A stretch of DNA of 64,000 nt from an uncultured Bacteroides sp. (GTDB lineage: Bacteria > Bacteroidota > Bacteroidia > Bacteroidales > Bacteroidaceae): assembly GCA_900555635.1 (NCBI GenBank), contig USLU01000013.1, positions 1 to 64,000 of the forward strand, read 5' to 3'. Under the pieces are notes generated by a model that did not search any database, was not told where the DNA came from, and saw nothing but the letters and a program-made list of their open reading frames with translations. Made by a program: the position numbers and the translations under genes. The number at the start of each line of letters is the position of its first letter. Position 1 is the first letter of the stretch. Positions 23,422-34,084 of the stretch are shown here, piece after piece.

Positions 23422-26400
23422 TCAATGGTATTTCTCTATATCCAAAGTAACCGGTCCTATTAAACCTGAGGGTTGCAGGGCATCTTGAATGGTCCAGTTA
23501 TTAACCGGCGCCCAAGTGGTTCGCTCCGATTCCGGCAAACGGCTGTCTCCTATCAAACGGTTCTGCCAAGTAGTAACTACCTCTACTTCAAGCTGATTAA
23601 CGCCCGGCTTCACGAAATCGGTTACTTCAGTCCGATAGGGCGGTGTCCAGGCACCTCCGGCATATTGACCGTTGACTTTTACCTTTGCCATTACTCCTAC
23701 ACGGTTCAGGTTCAGATAGAGGCAACCTTCAGGCTTCGTGTCGAGTTCAAAGGTCGTTTCATACTTGATAGTTCCCGAATAATAACGTATATCCTCTTGG
23801 TTGCTCTGGCTCAAATCTTCCAAGACGGGATAGGTCTGCGCCTCCTTCGGCCCCCGCTTCGTATCTTCAAATGTCAACTTCCACGGTTGGTTAAGCTGAA
23901 TGCAGACTTGTGGATCGGGAAAATTGAGTGTTAATGCTTCTCCCGCAGGCTTGCCTCCCGATTTACGGAATACAATAAATGCACTCTCATTCGGATAGAG
24001 TTTCAAAGGAACTACCGTACCGGTTTCACTCTGCCTGTAAGCAGGCAACGTACGAGTATTTCCATCGACTGCATTCCATAACTCCGGTTGCATCCCCTTT
24101 ATGCGGAACTCTGGATTTACGACGACTACCTTATTCTCCTGATTGGATAAGAAATAGATTTCAGTATCGCCTACAGTCCGATGTCCGTATAGTACATGTG
24201 CATCTTCCGATAATTTACAATCCGGTACGCACTGAATGGCGGCTAAAGCCTCAACCATATCCATACCGTAGATTAAAGTCCCTTTTCCTACTCGGGAAAG
24301 TTTCTTTTGCTTACCATCCAATCCGTTCCAGAGTTCGGCAGCTATTGCCTTCACTTGCTGATCAGCCTCTCCGTAATTCTGCCCGCTGGGCGAACGTTCA
24401 GGAGCAGGACCTAGTATAACCGCTCCATCATACAGCAGTTGTTTGATCTTTGCCAGTAGTTCAGGACGCATTGTTTGGAGCTTGGGCAATACCAGTATCT
24501 TGTATTGAGTGCCGTGCGGCAAGGTCAGCAAGCCATCTTTCACCGATAAATCACGCTCAATCACTTCGGCATTGATATAGTCAAACTGATATCCTTCCGG
24601 CAATGCGGGTTCTGTGATACCGGTCATTTTGGGAGCATCTTCACCAATAAAATAAGCAACATCCGCCACATTCAGACCTTGCTGCAACATATAATTAACC
24701 CGTTTCAGATAGGTAGTAAACAAATCCAGTTGCGAATACCACGTATTTAAGCGGTTGAACTCGCTACTGAAGAAAGCGTTGACACCCGGAACCCGTTCGT
24801 CCGAAGGCTGAGAGATACATACATGCAGCAATGTGTTGTTGATACCCTCCGTGAAAAAACGGTCACCCCGCTGTTTCATCGTCGCCGGATAGCACTCAAA
24901 CGAACGCCCGCCACTGGTGAACGATTCGGCAGATATCTTATTCTTCCCATAGATATGTCCACACGAAGCTGCCGCCCGGTTCTCAATATCCCCTAATTCT
25001 CCAAAGCTCCAAAACTCACCACCTATTTCATCAGACTGTCCCCCGTATTGTAGGAACTCACCCGGGAAACCCCAATGTCCATAATTCTCCAGCCAAGTGT
25101 GCAAACCGTATTTATGGCTGATATCACGTAATCCGCCTACATAATCGTATGCGATGCGGTCAGCTACTAAACGGCGCATATCCCATAGAAAGCGGTCTGT
25201 ACGATCCTGACTGCCTACCACATATCCTTTATATACCGGCAGGAATGGCAAAGGATCATACCCAAAACACTGACGGAACGACTCAAGGAAATCGTCTGTA
25301 AAGTTCTGTCCTCCGGTTTCATAGCTATCTTGTACAACGACCTTCCAGCTTTTGCGGTCTTCCGCCGGAATGCGTCGGCAGATTTCACCCATCAAGGCTT
25401 CAAAGTGTGCTTCGATGTACTTACGGCTCATCTTATCAGTTTCCAGTCCTGTAGCCTCCGGATCTGCCGGAGTATTGGTGACTCCTGTGGGACGCATTCC
25501 CATACGCATCACCATCCATTCACCAGCCGGTGCATCCCATTGCAGCAGGTCTCCTTTCAAACTCGCCGAAATATCCAGTACCTGACTCGGATCGACCGCC
25601 AAAGAAGTTTCATCGAGCACAGGTTGTTCCCGCCATTGATACTCTTTCCAATAAGGAAGAGGAGTCTGGTACATTTTGGCTAATGTTTTTTCGGGATAGC
25701 GTTCTACTAAGGGCTGCGAAAGAAGTTCCACATTCTCCAACTCATACCCCTCGGTCGATGAGTCTAGTTCTAACCGAAAACTCTTACCAACAGTTGCCGG
25801 AACGGAAATAACCACTGGTGCGTAGGGTTCAAAACCCACATTCAAAGCCGCATTAAAACGCGAAATGGGGAACTCCGCCAATGTCCGGTATTGATCGTTT
25901 TCTTTCACCAATAGTCGTGCATTGGTTTGGATGGATCGGTGAGACGGATATACCTTTATACTTCTTAAAGTGAAATCAGTAGTTGCAGAAAAGTCTATAC
26001 CGGAAGGTTTACCCGATGTTTGGGGTAGAACAACTTTACCGGAAGATAGCACCGCCGCTGTCTTTGCTGCCGGAAATGCTATCACTTTTACATCTTGAAA
26101 ATCATCAGCAGGCTTTTCTAATGTTAAAGATACCTTTTGCCCACCTGTCACCTGACAACCGACCGAAGTGAGGTATCTCATCGCTTGTTCGGGTTTCACC
26201 CACGGTCCACCCGACTGGCTCCATCCCGGAGAGTTAAAGATACCGATATCAATCCCTAGTTCCGTAGCCGTTTTTAAAGCAGTATGTAGTACCTTCCACC
26301 ATTCTTCACTCCCGAAAGCAACTTTGGCATAAGGAGTTTTCATTGAGTCATAGCCTATGCAACCGATAAAAGCCCGATTAATGCCGGCTTGTTTCATGGC

Positions 26401-26586
26401 ATGCAGATCTTTCACTACGCCCTCTTCCGATACATTTCCTGCTATCCAGTACCAGTAGACGGATGTCTGGATCTGTTCAGGCGGAGTTTTAAAGTTCACT
26501 TCCAACATATCCTGAGGCTGCTTACAGCCCAAAAATGCTAGGAAGATGGATAAGCAAAGCGCTATCTTACTAAATGTATTCTTCAT
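23422..26586 (-). CDS. GH106 alpha-L-rhamnosidase, lipoprotein (1054 aa)
   Basis: A lipobox FLAFLGC (Cys about residue 21) implies anchoring to the envelope. The N-terminal catalytic part matches GH106: VYWYWIAGNVSEEGVVKDLH, GINRAFIGCIGYDS, DIGIFNSPGWSQSGGPWVKP, and a central Glu-rich stretch ENYGHWGFPGEFLQYGGQSD typical of the active site. C-terminal beta-sandwich regions (about 850-1050) look like carbohydrate-binding or accessory modules (NLNRVGVMAKVKVNGQYAGG). GH106 enzymes are calcium-dependent inverting rhamnosidases, e.g. of the rhamnogalacturonan-II system. It lies just upstream of the rhamnose operon on the same strand. Confidence 0.9.
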   Translation of the reverse strand: MKNTFSKIALCLSIFLAFLGCKQPQDMLEVNFKTPPEQIQTSVYWYWIAGNVSEEGVVKDLHAMKQAGINRAFIGCIGYDSMKTPYAKVAFGSEEWWKVLHTALKTATELGIDIGIFNSPGWSQSGGPWVKPEQAMRYLTSVGCQVTGGQKVSLTLEKPADDFQDVKVIAFPAAKTAAVLSSGKVVLPQTSGKPSGIDFSATTDFTLRSIKVYPSHRSIQTNARLLVKENDQYRTLAEFPISRFNAALNVGFEPYAPVVISVPATVGKSFRLELDSSTEGYELENVELLSQPLVERYPEKTLAKMYQTPLPYWKEYQWREQPVLDETSLAVDPSQVLDISASLKGDLLQWDAPAGEWMVMRMGMRPTGVTNTPADPEATGLETDKMSRKYIEAHFEALMGEICRRIPAEDRKSWKVVVQDSYETGGQNFTDDFLESFRQCFGYDPLPFLPVYKGYVVGSQDRTDRFLWDMRRLVADRIAYDYVGGLRDISHKYGLHTWLENYGHWGFPGEFLQYGGQSDEIGGEFWSFGELGDIENRAAASCGHIYGKNKISAESFTSGGRSFECYPATMKQRGDRFFTEGINNTLLHVCISQPSDERVPGVNAFFSSEFNRLNTWYSQLDLFTTYLKRVNYMLQQGLNVADVAYFIGEDAPKMTGITEPALPEGYQFDYINAEVIERDLSVKDGLLTLPHGTQYKILVLPKLQTMRPELLAKIKQLLYDGAVILGPAPERSPSGQNYGEADQQVKAIAAELWNGLDGKQKKLSRVGKGTLIYGMDMVEALAAIQCVPDCKLSEDAHVLYGHRTVGDTEIYFLSNQENKVVVVNPEFRIKGMQPELWNAVDGNTRTLPAYRQSETGTVVPLKLYPNESAFIVFRKSGGKPAGEALTLNFPDPQVCIQLNQPWKLTFEDTKRGPKEAQTYPVLEDLSQSNQEDIRYYSGTIKYETTFELDTKPEGCLYLNLNRVGVMAKVKVNGQYAGGAWTPPYRTEVTDFVKPGVNQLEVEVVTTWQNRLIGDSRLPESERTTWAPVNNWTIQDALQPSGLIGPVTLDIEKYH

Positions 26587-26617
26587 AATGTTCTATTTTA
26601 TTCGACAAATACTCTAT

Positions 26618-28960
26618 CTAAATCGTTCCCCATGAGGTATTAGGCGTATCTCCCATTTCCAGTTCTAAAACGCCTCCCTGCATGATATCCTTGTAGTCCA
26701 AATAGCATTTATCATATTTCTTGCCATTCAACTTTGCAGACTGGATATAGATATGCGTAGCAGAGTTATTATTCGCTTTTATCACAAACGACTTGCCATC
26801 ACCTGCCCGTATCTGTGCCTGCTCGAATACAGGACTGGTAATTTCATAGCGCGTATCACCCGGACAAACCGGATAGATTCCACAAGCCGCTAATACATAC
26901 CAAGCGGACATTTGCCCCACATCCTCGTTACCTACCAGACCTTCCACCTTATCGTGGTAAGCCTTCTCACAAATGAAACGAGACCATTTCTGCGTTTTCC
27001 ATGGCTGCCCTAAACGGTTATAAAGGAAAGGAACATGATGAACAGGTTCATTTGCATGGTTATAGTAGGCATTCCATAAAAAGTCTACAGGAGTCTTTGT
27101 AAACATCGTATCCAAATCAGCAATGACTTGTTCTGTTCCTCCCATCAGTTCCACCATGCCTTGTATATCGTGAGGAACAAACCAACCTTGTTGCAACTCA
27201 TTGCATTCTATACAGCCATACCATTCGTGAAGTTTGCCATCCGCCGGCCAAGGCTCAAAGGAACCATCCGCCTCCCTTGGACGGAAACTATGCTTTTCCT
27301 TATCATATAGGTTCTTATAAGACTGAGCTAGCTTCGCATAATACTTCGCATCTTCCTGTCTTCCCAAAGCTTCCGCCATCTGCGACATACACCATTCGGT
27401 ATAAGCATATTCCAGTGTCTTGGAGATGCCCAACGGATTGGGAGCATAGCCCAATTCGGCATTGCCAAACATCTTTGAAGTCTTATCCGCATACTCGTAT
27501 GCCTTGTTCATATCGAACTGACAAATGCCTTTTGCGTATGCATCCGCCAATACCGAAATAGCAGGATTACCCAGCATACAGCCACTATAAGCATTCATAA
27601 GTTCCCATCTTTCAAAATAGCCACGCCCGCTTTCTTCAGCCATAGTAACCAGTGACATCAACAAGTCATTTACCAAAGTCGGATCTATAATAGTCTGCAA
27701 AGGCATTTGACTACGGAATACATCCCATCCGCTGAATATAGTTCTCTTTGCAAACAAATCAGACTTATGCGCTTTTCCGTCAGCCCCGATATATTGTCCG
27801 TCTACGTCGGTAAAGTTTCTCGGGTCAATCATGGTATGGTACATAGAGGTATAGAATATCTTTTTCTGTTCCTCAGTACCTCCCTGAACTACTATTTTAG
27901 AAAGAGCCTTATCCCATGCTTCACGTGCTTGTTCTCTTACTCCCTCAAAGTTCCAGTCAGTAATTTCCGCTTTGAGATTCTTCTCGGCACCGGCTTCACT
28001 TACATACGATATACCGGATTTGAAGAATACCTCTTCCCCCTCTTTGGTCTCAAAGTCTGTAAAGAAGCCAAGATGTTTTCCCTCATACTCTTCTACATTA
28101 TATATAATTGAAGCATCAGCCGTAAGCTTTTGAAACACCTGACTTTCAATAAACTCCAGTTTACGATTTTGTCCTTCAGGGATCTTTGCACTCCACACGC
28201 CAAATGCTTTCAGAGGTTTAGAAAATTGAGCATAGAAGTACACTGTATAATTAGAGTTACCTTCACCATTTCCCCAACCTCCTCCATCGGGAGTACATTC
28301 CATCTTACCGGAAATAGTATGTTCATCAACAACCTTTATTGCCTGAAGTGTAGAAGTGCCTCCTACCCTGCGAGCCAAATCTATCTGAATACGAGATTGC
28401 TCATTCTTGGGATACACAAACTTAAGCATACCGCAATGGGGAGTGGCAGTAGCCTCAACCTCTACCTGATAATCACTCAGTAGTACTTTATAATATCCGG
28501 CACCTGCCTCTTCGGAGTTTTTATCATAACGTGATCTATATCCCGTTACACCATTCTCCTTTCCCGAGTTTGTGCGCATAAGCCCCACTGTAGGCATAAC
28601 CAGCAAATTTCCTAAATCTCCGCCCCAACCAATGCCGCTCAACTGCGTAAACGCGAACCCTTCTATCGTTTGATGTTCATAACTATATCCTGAACCATTG
28701 TCTCCACCGGTTATGGTATTCGGGCTTACCTGAACCGCACCGAATGGCGTAGTTGCTCCGGGAAATGTCTTTCCCAAGCCATGATAGGCTCCGGCAGCTT
28801 CTGTATTGGTACTTGCCCCAATAAATGGATTTACATAATCCGAAACATGGACGGAGCCATCTTGACGAGATTGCAAAGAGCAAGAGGCACAGCACACAAG
28901 AATACAAGCTTGTATTAAACAATACCCCGGTCTTACTTTGCGAATAAGAGATTGTATCAT
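26618..28960 (-). CDS. GH92 alpha-mannosidase-family protein, lipoprotein (about 780 aa)
   Basis: The frame opens at 29011, but Met at 28958-28960 (MIQSLIRKVRPG) gives a proper lipoprotein signal ending LVCCASC, so I chose it. GH92 features: DYVNPFIGASTNTEAAG, AYHGLGKTFPGATTPFGAV, GFAFTQLSGIGWGGD and, near the end, NEPVHHVPFLYNRLGQPWKT and GLVGNEDVGQMSAWYVL. These two late motifs include the acidic residues used by this calcium-dependent inverting exo-alpha-mannosidase family. The enzyme would remove terminal alpha-mannose (or a related sugar) outside the cytoplasm. It is followed by GH106 after 31 bp, suggesting one transcript. Confidence 0.9.
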   Translation of the reverse strand: MIQSLIRKVRPGYCLIQACILVCCASCSLQSRQDGSVHVSDYVNPFIGASTNTEAAGAYHGLGKTFPGATTPFGAVQVSPNTITGGDNGSGYSYEHQTIEGFAFTQLSGIGWGGDLGNLLVMPTVGLMRTNSGKENGVTGYRSRYDKNSEEAGAGYYKVLLSDYQVEVEATATPHCGMLKFVYPKNEQSRIQIDLARRVGGTSTLQAIKVVDEHTISGKMECTPDGGGWGNGEGNSNYTVYFYAQFSKPLKAFGVWSAKIPEGQNRKLEFIESQVFQKLTADASIIYNVEEYEGKHLGFFTDFETKEGEEVFFKSGISYVSEAGAEKNLKAEITDWNFEGVREQAREAWDKALSKIVVQGGTEEQKKIFYTSMYHTMIDPRNFTDVDGQYIGADGKAHKSDLFAKRTIFSGWDVFRSQMPLQTIIDPTLVNDLLMSLVTMAEESGRGYFERWELMNAYSGCMLGNPAISVLADAYAKGICQFDMNKAYEYADKTSKMFGNAELGYAPNPLGISKTLEYAYTEWCMSQMAEALGRQEDAKYYAKLAQSYKNLYDKEKHSFRPREADGSFEPWPADGKLHEWYGCIECNELQQGWFVPHDIQGMVELMGGTEQVIADLDTMFTKTPVDFLWNAYYNHANEPVHHVPFLYNRLGQPWKTQKWSRFICEKAYHDKVEGLVGNEDVGQMSAWYVLAACGIYPVCPGDTRYEITSPVFEQAQIRAGDGKSFVIKANNNSATHIYIQSAKLNGKKYDKCYLDYKDIMQGGVLELEMGDTPNTSWGTI

Positions 28961-28999
28961 AATCAATATTGTTTTTAATAAAAGCTCTATGAATTTACA

Positions 29000-29158
29000 G
29001 TAGTATCTCAATTCTCCTCCTCCCGGGAGGAGGAGTACCCGAAGGGGGAGGTGGTAAGTAAAAAAAACCTTTGAAAGAATGATTTACTTTATGTATTCAC
29101 CTACCACCCCGCCCTTTGGGCACCCCTCCTCCCGGGAGGAGGGGAATGAAGTTACTCC
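29000..29158. repeat. MITE-like repeat, copy 2 (inverted relative to copies 1 and 3)
   Basis: The same composite as at 17286-17453 in the opposite direction: CTCCTCCTCCCGGGAGGAGG first, then the reverse of the core (CCTTTGAAAGAATGATTTAC), then the CCCTCCTCCCGGGAGGAGGG hairpin and GTTACTCC end. The terminal repeats are more diverged. It fills the spacer between the first GH92 and the first GH78 gene. Confidence 0.7.
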
Positions 29159-29205
29159 TCAAAAACATTGAACTCATGTCATTTTATAACCAAATACATC
29201 AGAGT

Positions 29206-31878
29206 TTACTTCGAAACAGTAAAGCTATGTGTCCCCGATTGAACTGTTACGGATTTCTCTTCCGAATCCTTTCCCCACTTAGGGAGAACGATTGTAGCCG
29301 AAGTATTGGCGGGTACAGTTACCTTTATACTAAAGTTACCGTCTTTCTCTATTGCCCAGTCCGAAATTATTTCACCGTACATGCTCATGTATGATGCTTT
29401 ACAGAACGTCAAATCAGACGCCGGCTTGGGTTCAATATAGAAATGCTTCATTCCCGGATTAGCAGTATCAGGCTTGATACCTGCAAGTGAACGATAGAAC
29501 CAAGCTACCACACTACCGAACATCGGATGGCAATGCCCGCAGCCACCGGGATCTCCACCACCGTCCCAAGTTTCCCATAGAGTACTGTTCTTGCTATCCA
29601 GCAGATAACTATACCCCGGAAAATCTCTTTGATCCATCAATTTATATGCCATGTCTACTTTCCCGTTTTCCGACAACACTTTCAGTAAAAGAGGTGTGGC
29701 AAATATACCCGTGTCGAAGTGGTAATTAAGGCTTTGCAAATGATTGAGCATCGCCGCAAGAACGTTATCATACTTATCTTCAGGAACAAGGCCAAAACCT
29801 AGCGCAAAGACATCAGAGCCTTGTTTTCCTTGCCAATAATGATTCGTAAGAGGATCATAGAATGCCGAATTGAAGTTCGCCTTTATTGTTTCAGCTAAAG
29901 ATTGGAATGAAACAGCATCGGCATCCTTGTTCAAGGCTTTCGCCACATCCACCATAATGCGGGTTACATGATAATAGTAGGCAGTATTGACCAATGAGGT
30001 CGGAATCTCGATACTATTATACAAAGTACACCACTCTCCCAGGCACCAACCATTCGGTTCTTCTCTCACGATAAGTCCCTTTTCGTCCGTTCTTGTACCC
30101 AAATATTCTACCCAGTGTTTCATTCCGTCATAATGCTCTTGCAAGATTGTCTTATCACCGTAATGACAATAGTAATTCCAAGGGATAATAACATAAGCCG
30201 ATCCCCATGCCGGACCACCTCCACCACCGCCAAAGGGTGCAGTATGCGGTACATAGCCCGTATTTTTATTCCGGGCATCATCCATATCTTCTACAAATTT
30301 ACGAAGAAAGCGAGTCATATCGTACGAATAGAGCAGACTTTCCGTAATTACTTGACCATCTCCCGTATAAGCCAGTCGTTCACGATGTGGGTCACTACTT
30401 ATGATGCCTTTAAAATTAGCATGCATAGTGCGGTCGAAAGCCTGAGCGATACGATTGAACAGTTCGTTGGAACACTCAAAGCTACCGGTGTTCTTTACAT
30501 CCGTATAAATGGATTTCACCGTCAGGCTATTTTTTGTAATTTCAGCCTGCTTGGATAGTACTTCCACGATTCTGAAAGTATGCCATGTGAATTTAGGTTC
30601 CCATACTTCTTCATCGTTTCCTTTTAGGATGTATGTATCTGTTTGTCCATAATCCAGCTCTTCTTCACTGATATAACGAAGTTTCACTGTATCGCCGAAC
30701 TTTCCTTTGACTTTGATAGTACTCCACCCCGATACCGTTTCGGGCAAAGTAAATCTATAGATAGAGTCATTCACTTGTTCAAACTGAGTATCTACTATCT
30801 GCATCACTTTATTAAATGGAATGCTTTGTGTCCGGAGCTCACCGGTAGGAGGACGAACCTGTAGTACCGATTTCCATGCGGCATCATTATATCCTTCTTT
30901 ATTCCAAGCCCCCAATTCAAGACGGGCGTCATAAACTTCACCTGTAAAAATAGCATTATGCAATAACGGGCCCGTAGTCGTTTTCCAAGAATCATCCGAA
31001 ACAACCGTCTCCTTGGTTCCATCTTCAAACTCTATCTCCAATTGGAAGATCAGCTTGGGAAGATCATACCACATATTCCCCTCTACAGTACGATCACGCT
31101 GATTGTACCAACCATTACCCAATATCAGACCGACAGCGTTTTTCTGTTCTTTCAGGTTCTGAGTAACATCAAACACATTATAGAATACACGTTGTGTCGA
31201 TTGGTCATCATAATGGTACAACAGTTTTTTGAGTGACCGTTTATCATAGTTTGTAACGGCAGGCGCCAGTACCTGATCTCCTATTTTATTTCCATTGAAA
31301 TACATCTCATAGAACCCCAATCCGGAAACATACACCATTGCTTTCTTTATGGGTTTGGCAATTGCAAACTCCTTGCGAAAGTATGGTGCCGGAAAGGTTA
31401 TAGCCGAATCGGGATAAATATCCTCACGCTCGCCTATCCATTTAGCTTTCCAGTCCGATGGTTCAAGAAGCCCCATTGTCCAACTTGCCACATCACTCCA
31501 ATCGGACGGACGGTCTTGTTCATCCCAAACCATAACTTTCCAATACAGTTCCTCAGTAGCAGGCAGATTTTTCCCTTGATACTTGATGACCGTTTCGGAT
31601 GAGGCTGTTTTATCTGAATCCCAATAGTCGCCTTGACCTTTCTCTAACAGAGATAAGTCACTGGATACAATAATACGATAGGCTGATTGGGATTTCCCAT
31701 TCTCACTTGATGACAGTTGCCATTGCAGGAAGGGGTTTTGTTTATCAACACCTAGTGGATTTTCCATATAGTCGCAATGCAAACCCACAATGCCGAGGCC
31801 TTTCTCTTTGCATGCCAAGAATGTCGATATTACAATGGCTATACAGATATATCGGAAGTATTTATTCATTTGGTTCAT
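29206..31878 (-). CDS. GH78 alpha-L-rhamnosidase, lipoprotein (890 aa)
   Basis: A lipobox STFLAC (Cys about residue 23) follows the signal peptide; M4 is an alternative start. Domain order follows GH78: an N-terminal Fn3-like part (GLHCDYMENPLGVDKQNPFL), beta-sandwich domains (VSGLGFYEMYFNGNKIGDQV, LAPAVTNYDKR), then the (alpha/alpha)6 catalytic domain with SSDPHRERLAYTGDGQVITE, which holds the general acid region, and a C-terminal beta domain (HCHPMFGSVVAWFYRSLAGI). The enzyme releases terminal alpha-L-rhamnose with inversion. It begins a co-directional group with GH92 and GH106. Confidence 0.92.
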   Translation of the reverse strand: MNQMNKYFRYICIAIVISTFLACKEKGLGIVGLHCDYMENPLGVDKQNPFLQWQLSSSENGKSQSAYRIIVSSDLSLLEKGQGDYWDSDKTASSETVIKYQGKNLPATEELYWKVMVWDEQDRPSDWSDVASWTMGLLEPSDWKAKWIGEREDIYPDSAITFPAPYFRKEFAIAKPIKKAMVYVSGLGFYEMYFNGNKIGDQVLAPAVTNYDKRSLKKLLYHYDDQSTQRVFYNVFDVTQNLKEQKNAVGLILGNGWYNQRDRTVEGNMWYDLPKLIFQLEIEFEDGTKETVVSDDSWKTTTGPLLHNAIFTGEVYDARLELGAWNKEGYNDAAWKSVLQVRPPTGELRTQSIPFNKVMQIVDTQFEQVNDSIYRFTLPETVSGWSTIKVKGKFGDTVKLRYISEEELDYGQTDTYILKGNDEEVWEPKFTWHTFRIVEVLSKQAEITKNSLTVKSIYTDVKNTGSFECSNELFNRIAQAFDRTMHANFKGIISSDPHRERLAYTGDGQVITESLLYSYDMTRFLRKFVEDMDDARNKNTGYVPHTAPFGGGGGGPAWGSAYVIIPWNYYCHYGDKTILQEHYDGMKHWVEYLGTRTDEKGLIVREEPNGWCLGEWCTLYNSIEIPTSLVNTAYYYHVTRIMVDVAKALNKDADAVSFQSLAETIKANFNSAFYDPLTNHYWQGKQGSDVFALGFGLVPEDKYDNVLAAMLNHLQSLNYHFDTGIFATPLLLKVLSENGKVDMAYKLMDQRDFPGYSYLLDSKNSTLWETWDGGGDPGGCGHCHPMFGSVVAWFYRSLAGIKPDTANPGMKHFYIEPKPASDLTFCKASYMSMYGEIISDWAIEKDGNFSIKVTVPANTSATIVLPKWGKDSEEKSVTVQSGTHSFTVSK

Positions 31879-31918
31879 GGTATAAATTTATTAGTCAAAG
31901 TAGTTACTAAAAAACAGA

Positions 31919-34078
31919 CTAAGGGAAAGAAGGAGGCAATACTTTGGTCCCCCATTTCAAATCGGGGCTGCCTGAAGTGACATATTCCAATGTTGCCCCT
32001 TTGGAAAGTTCCTTCCAATCAATCCAGGTACTATCAAAAGGTTTACCGTTCAGTTTCATCGATTTGATGAAGATATTCTTTTCCGAACCTCCTTTGATAA
32101 GGATATCACCTTCTTTCAAATGCATTTTGATAGACGAGAAGATAGGCGTGTTGATGGTAAATCCACCTATTCCCGGTATCTCCGGATAGATTCCCATACA
32201 GGCAAATACATACCACGCTCCCATCGTTCCGAGATCATCGTTGCCCGGAAGTCCGTCTATCTGACTGGAGTATTGCTCGTTCAGTACTCTGTTAACTAAT
32301 GCCTGCGTCTTATCCGGGCGACCTACCCAATTGTATATCCAGGGAATATGGAAACTAGGTTCATTGCCCGAAGCAAACCACGCGTCATTGTAATTAGCAT
32401 CCAAGCGTTGAAAGAATTCATCCAAGCGCTTTTCCGCCTTCTGCTTTCCACCCATAATATCTATGAGCCCTGCGATGTCGTAAGGCACCATCCAAAAATA
32501 ATTCTTATAAGTAGATTCACGGAAATCCTCAGTCAATGTTTTCCAGGAACCATCGGGATTGCGCGACTGCAACCACCCTGTTTCCGGATTAAAGAGATTC
32601 TTCCATGAACGGGCAACGTGGAAATATCGCCAAGCCGTGAATTCATCACCGACAGCATGCAAAGCAAATTGTCCGATAGCAAAGTCGGCGGAAGTATATT
32701 CCAACTGAATGGAAGCGTTATAGTAACCTTTATCCAGATATTGCTGTAACCCGGGACGTACTTCTATCTCTTGTGACTTCGCTCCCGGAACTTCCGCATT
32801 TATCCGCATGGTCTTCAAGATAGGTCTTGGATCAAAGTTTCTTGCACCAAACGCATAGGCATTCGAGATGAGTATAGGCGTAGGATCGCCTTGCATCACA
32901 CCGGTTTCCGTATTTGCCATCACCCAACGGGGGAAGGCCCCTCCCGACTGTTCGGCAAACTTCTGATGAGAGATCACGATATCCGAGGTTACCTCCGGAT
33001 CGAGCATTGCCAGCAATTGAATTTGTGTACGGTACGTATCCCAATTACTGAACGAAGTGTATTGTTTGGAAAGAGATTTATATACTCTGTTATCCGCACC
33101 CATATATTCGCCATTCACATCGCTACACACATTCGGATGTATCAGGGATCTATACAGATGGGTATAGAACTGGGTGATACGGTCGGTATTCGTTCCTTCT
33201 ACTTCTATCTTACTGAGATAATGATTCCAGTTCTGTTCAGCCTGACCTTTTATTTCATTGAAATCCCATCCTGCATTTTCAGCTTTCAGGTTCTCACGTG
33301 CATTCTCTACCGATACGTAAGAAACGCCTATTTTATAGTGTACATCCTTTTTCTTACTTAAATCGAATGTGAAATAAACACCTGAATATGCACCTTCGGC
33401 AAAGGTTGTATTGGGCATCAACTCTTCACGCTTCCACGTTCCCGACTCAATGGCAGCCCCGTCAAACTCCGCAACGAAATAGACTTTATACGGAGTGCGG
33501 AGACCACAGAAATTACCACCTTCGGCATATCCTTCGCATTTGTTGGGAGCGGTAATCACAATAGCGGCTTGTTCGATAGGAGGAGCCGGAACGCCACCGC
33601 CGATGATTACAGTACCCATAGCCTGCTCCTTGGGAAATTCATACTTTGCCATACCGGTTCTCTCAGTGACGGTCAAGTGTGCCTTGATATCCTCCTGTAC
33701 GGTTGCTTCATAAGATCCGGCATGTCCTTTCTCTTCGGAAAGATTGATACGATAATCCAGGATATTGTTGGGAGACATTTTTAATCGGCCTTTTACAGGG
33801 AAAGTCGGGAAGTTACCCATGTGGTCACAGCCCGCACCACTTAACTGATTAATCACAAAGCCGGAGCTTTTGGAGAAATAAGAAGGAGTGAACTGTACCA
33901 TTCCGAAAGGATAAGTAGCTCCCGGATAAAGATATCCGGAAGTCAAGCCAACTCCTTTTGTACCAATCAAGGTATTCACTTTTTGGGCATAACCGCCGTT
34001 ATCAATCTTATTATTAGCCCGATTCAGAATGAATGGATTCAATAAGATCAATAGATAAAATATATATTTAATTTTCAT
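31919..34078 (-). CDS. GH92 alpha-mannosidase-family protein (719 aa)
   Basis: A signal peptide (about 1-22) without a lipobox Cys suggests a soluble periplasmic enzyme. GH92 signatures: VNTLIGTKGVGLTSGYLYPG, TYPFGMVQFTPSYF, INQLSGAGCDHMGNFPTFPV, and ASGNEPSFHIPWIYNWVGRP plus DGLPGNDDLGTMGAWYVFAC. Compared with the first GH92 here, the second acidic motif has GNDD instead of GNED, so the two belong to different subgroups and may cleave different linkages. It starts 6 bp from the SGNH gene stop and 40 bp before the GH78 gene, as part of one operon. Confidence 0.9.
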   Translation of the reverse strand: MKIKYIFYLLILLNPFILNRANNKIDNGGYAQKVNTLIGTKGVGLTSGYLYPGATYPFGMVQFTPSYFSKSSGFVINQLSGAGCDHMGNFPTFPVKGRLKMSPNNILDYRINLSEEKGHAGSYEATVQEDIKAHLTVTERTGMAKYEFPKEQAMGTVIIGGGVPAPPIEQAAIVITAPNKCEGYAEGGNFCGLRTPYKVYFVAEFDGAAIESGTWKREELMPNTTFAEGAYSGVYFTFDLSKKKDVHYKIGVSYVSVENARENLKAENAGWDFNEIKGQAEQNWNHYLSKIEVEGTNTDRITQFYTHLYRSLIHPNVCSDVNGEYMGADNRVYKSLSKQYTSFSNWDTYRTQIQLLAMLDPEVTSDIVISHQKFAEQSGGAFPRWVMANTETGVMQGDPTPILISNAYAFGARNFDPRPILKTMRINAEVPGAKSQEIEVRPGLQQYLDKGYYNASIQLEYTSADFAIGQFALHAVGDEFTAWRYFHVARSWKNLFNPETGWLQSRNPDGSWKTLTEDFRESTYKNYFWMVPYDIAGLIDIMGGKQKAEKRLDEFFQRLDANYNDAWFASGNEPSFHIPWIYNWVGRPDKTQALVNRVLNEQYSSQIDGLPGNDDLGTMGAWYVFACMGIYPEIPGIGGFTINTPIFSSIKMHLKEGDILIKGGSEKNIFIKSMKLNGKPFDSTWIDWKELSKGATLEYVTSGSPDLKWGTKVLPPSFP

Positions 34079-34084
34079 GTTGTG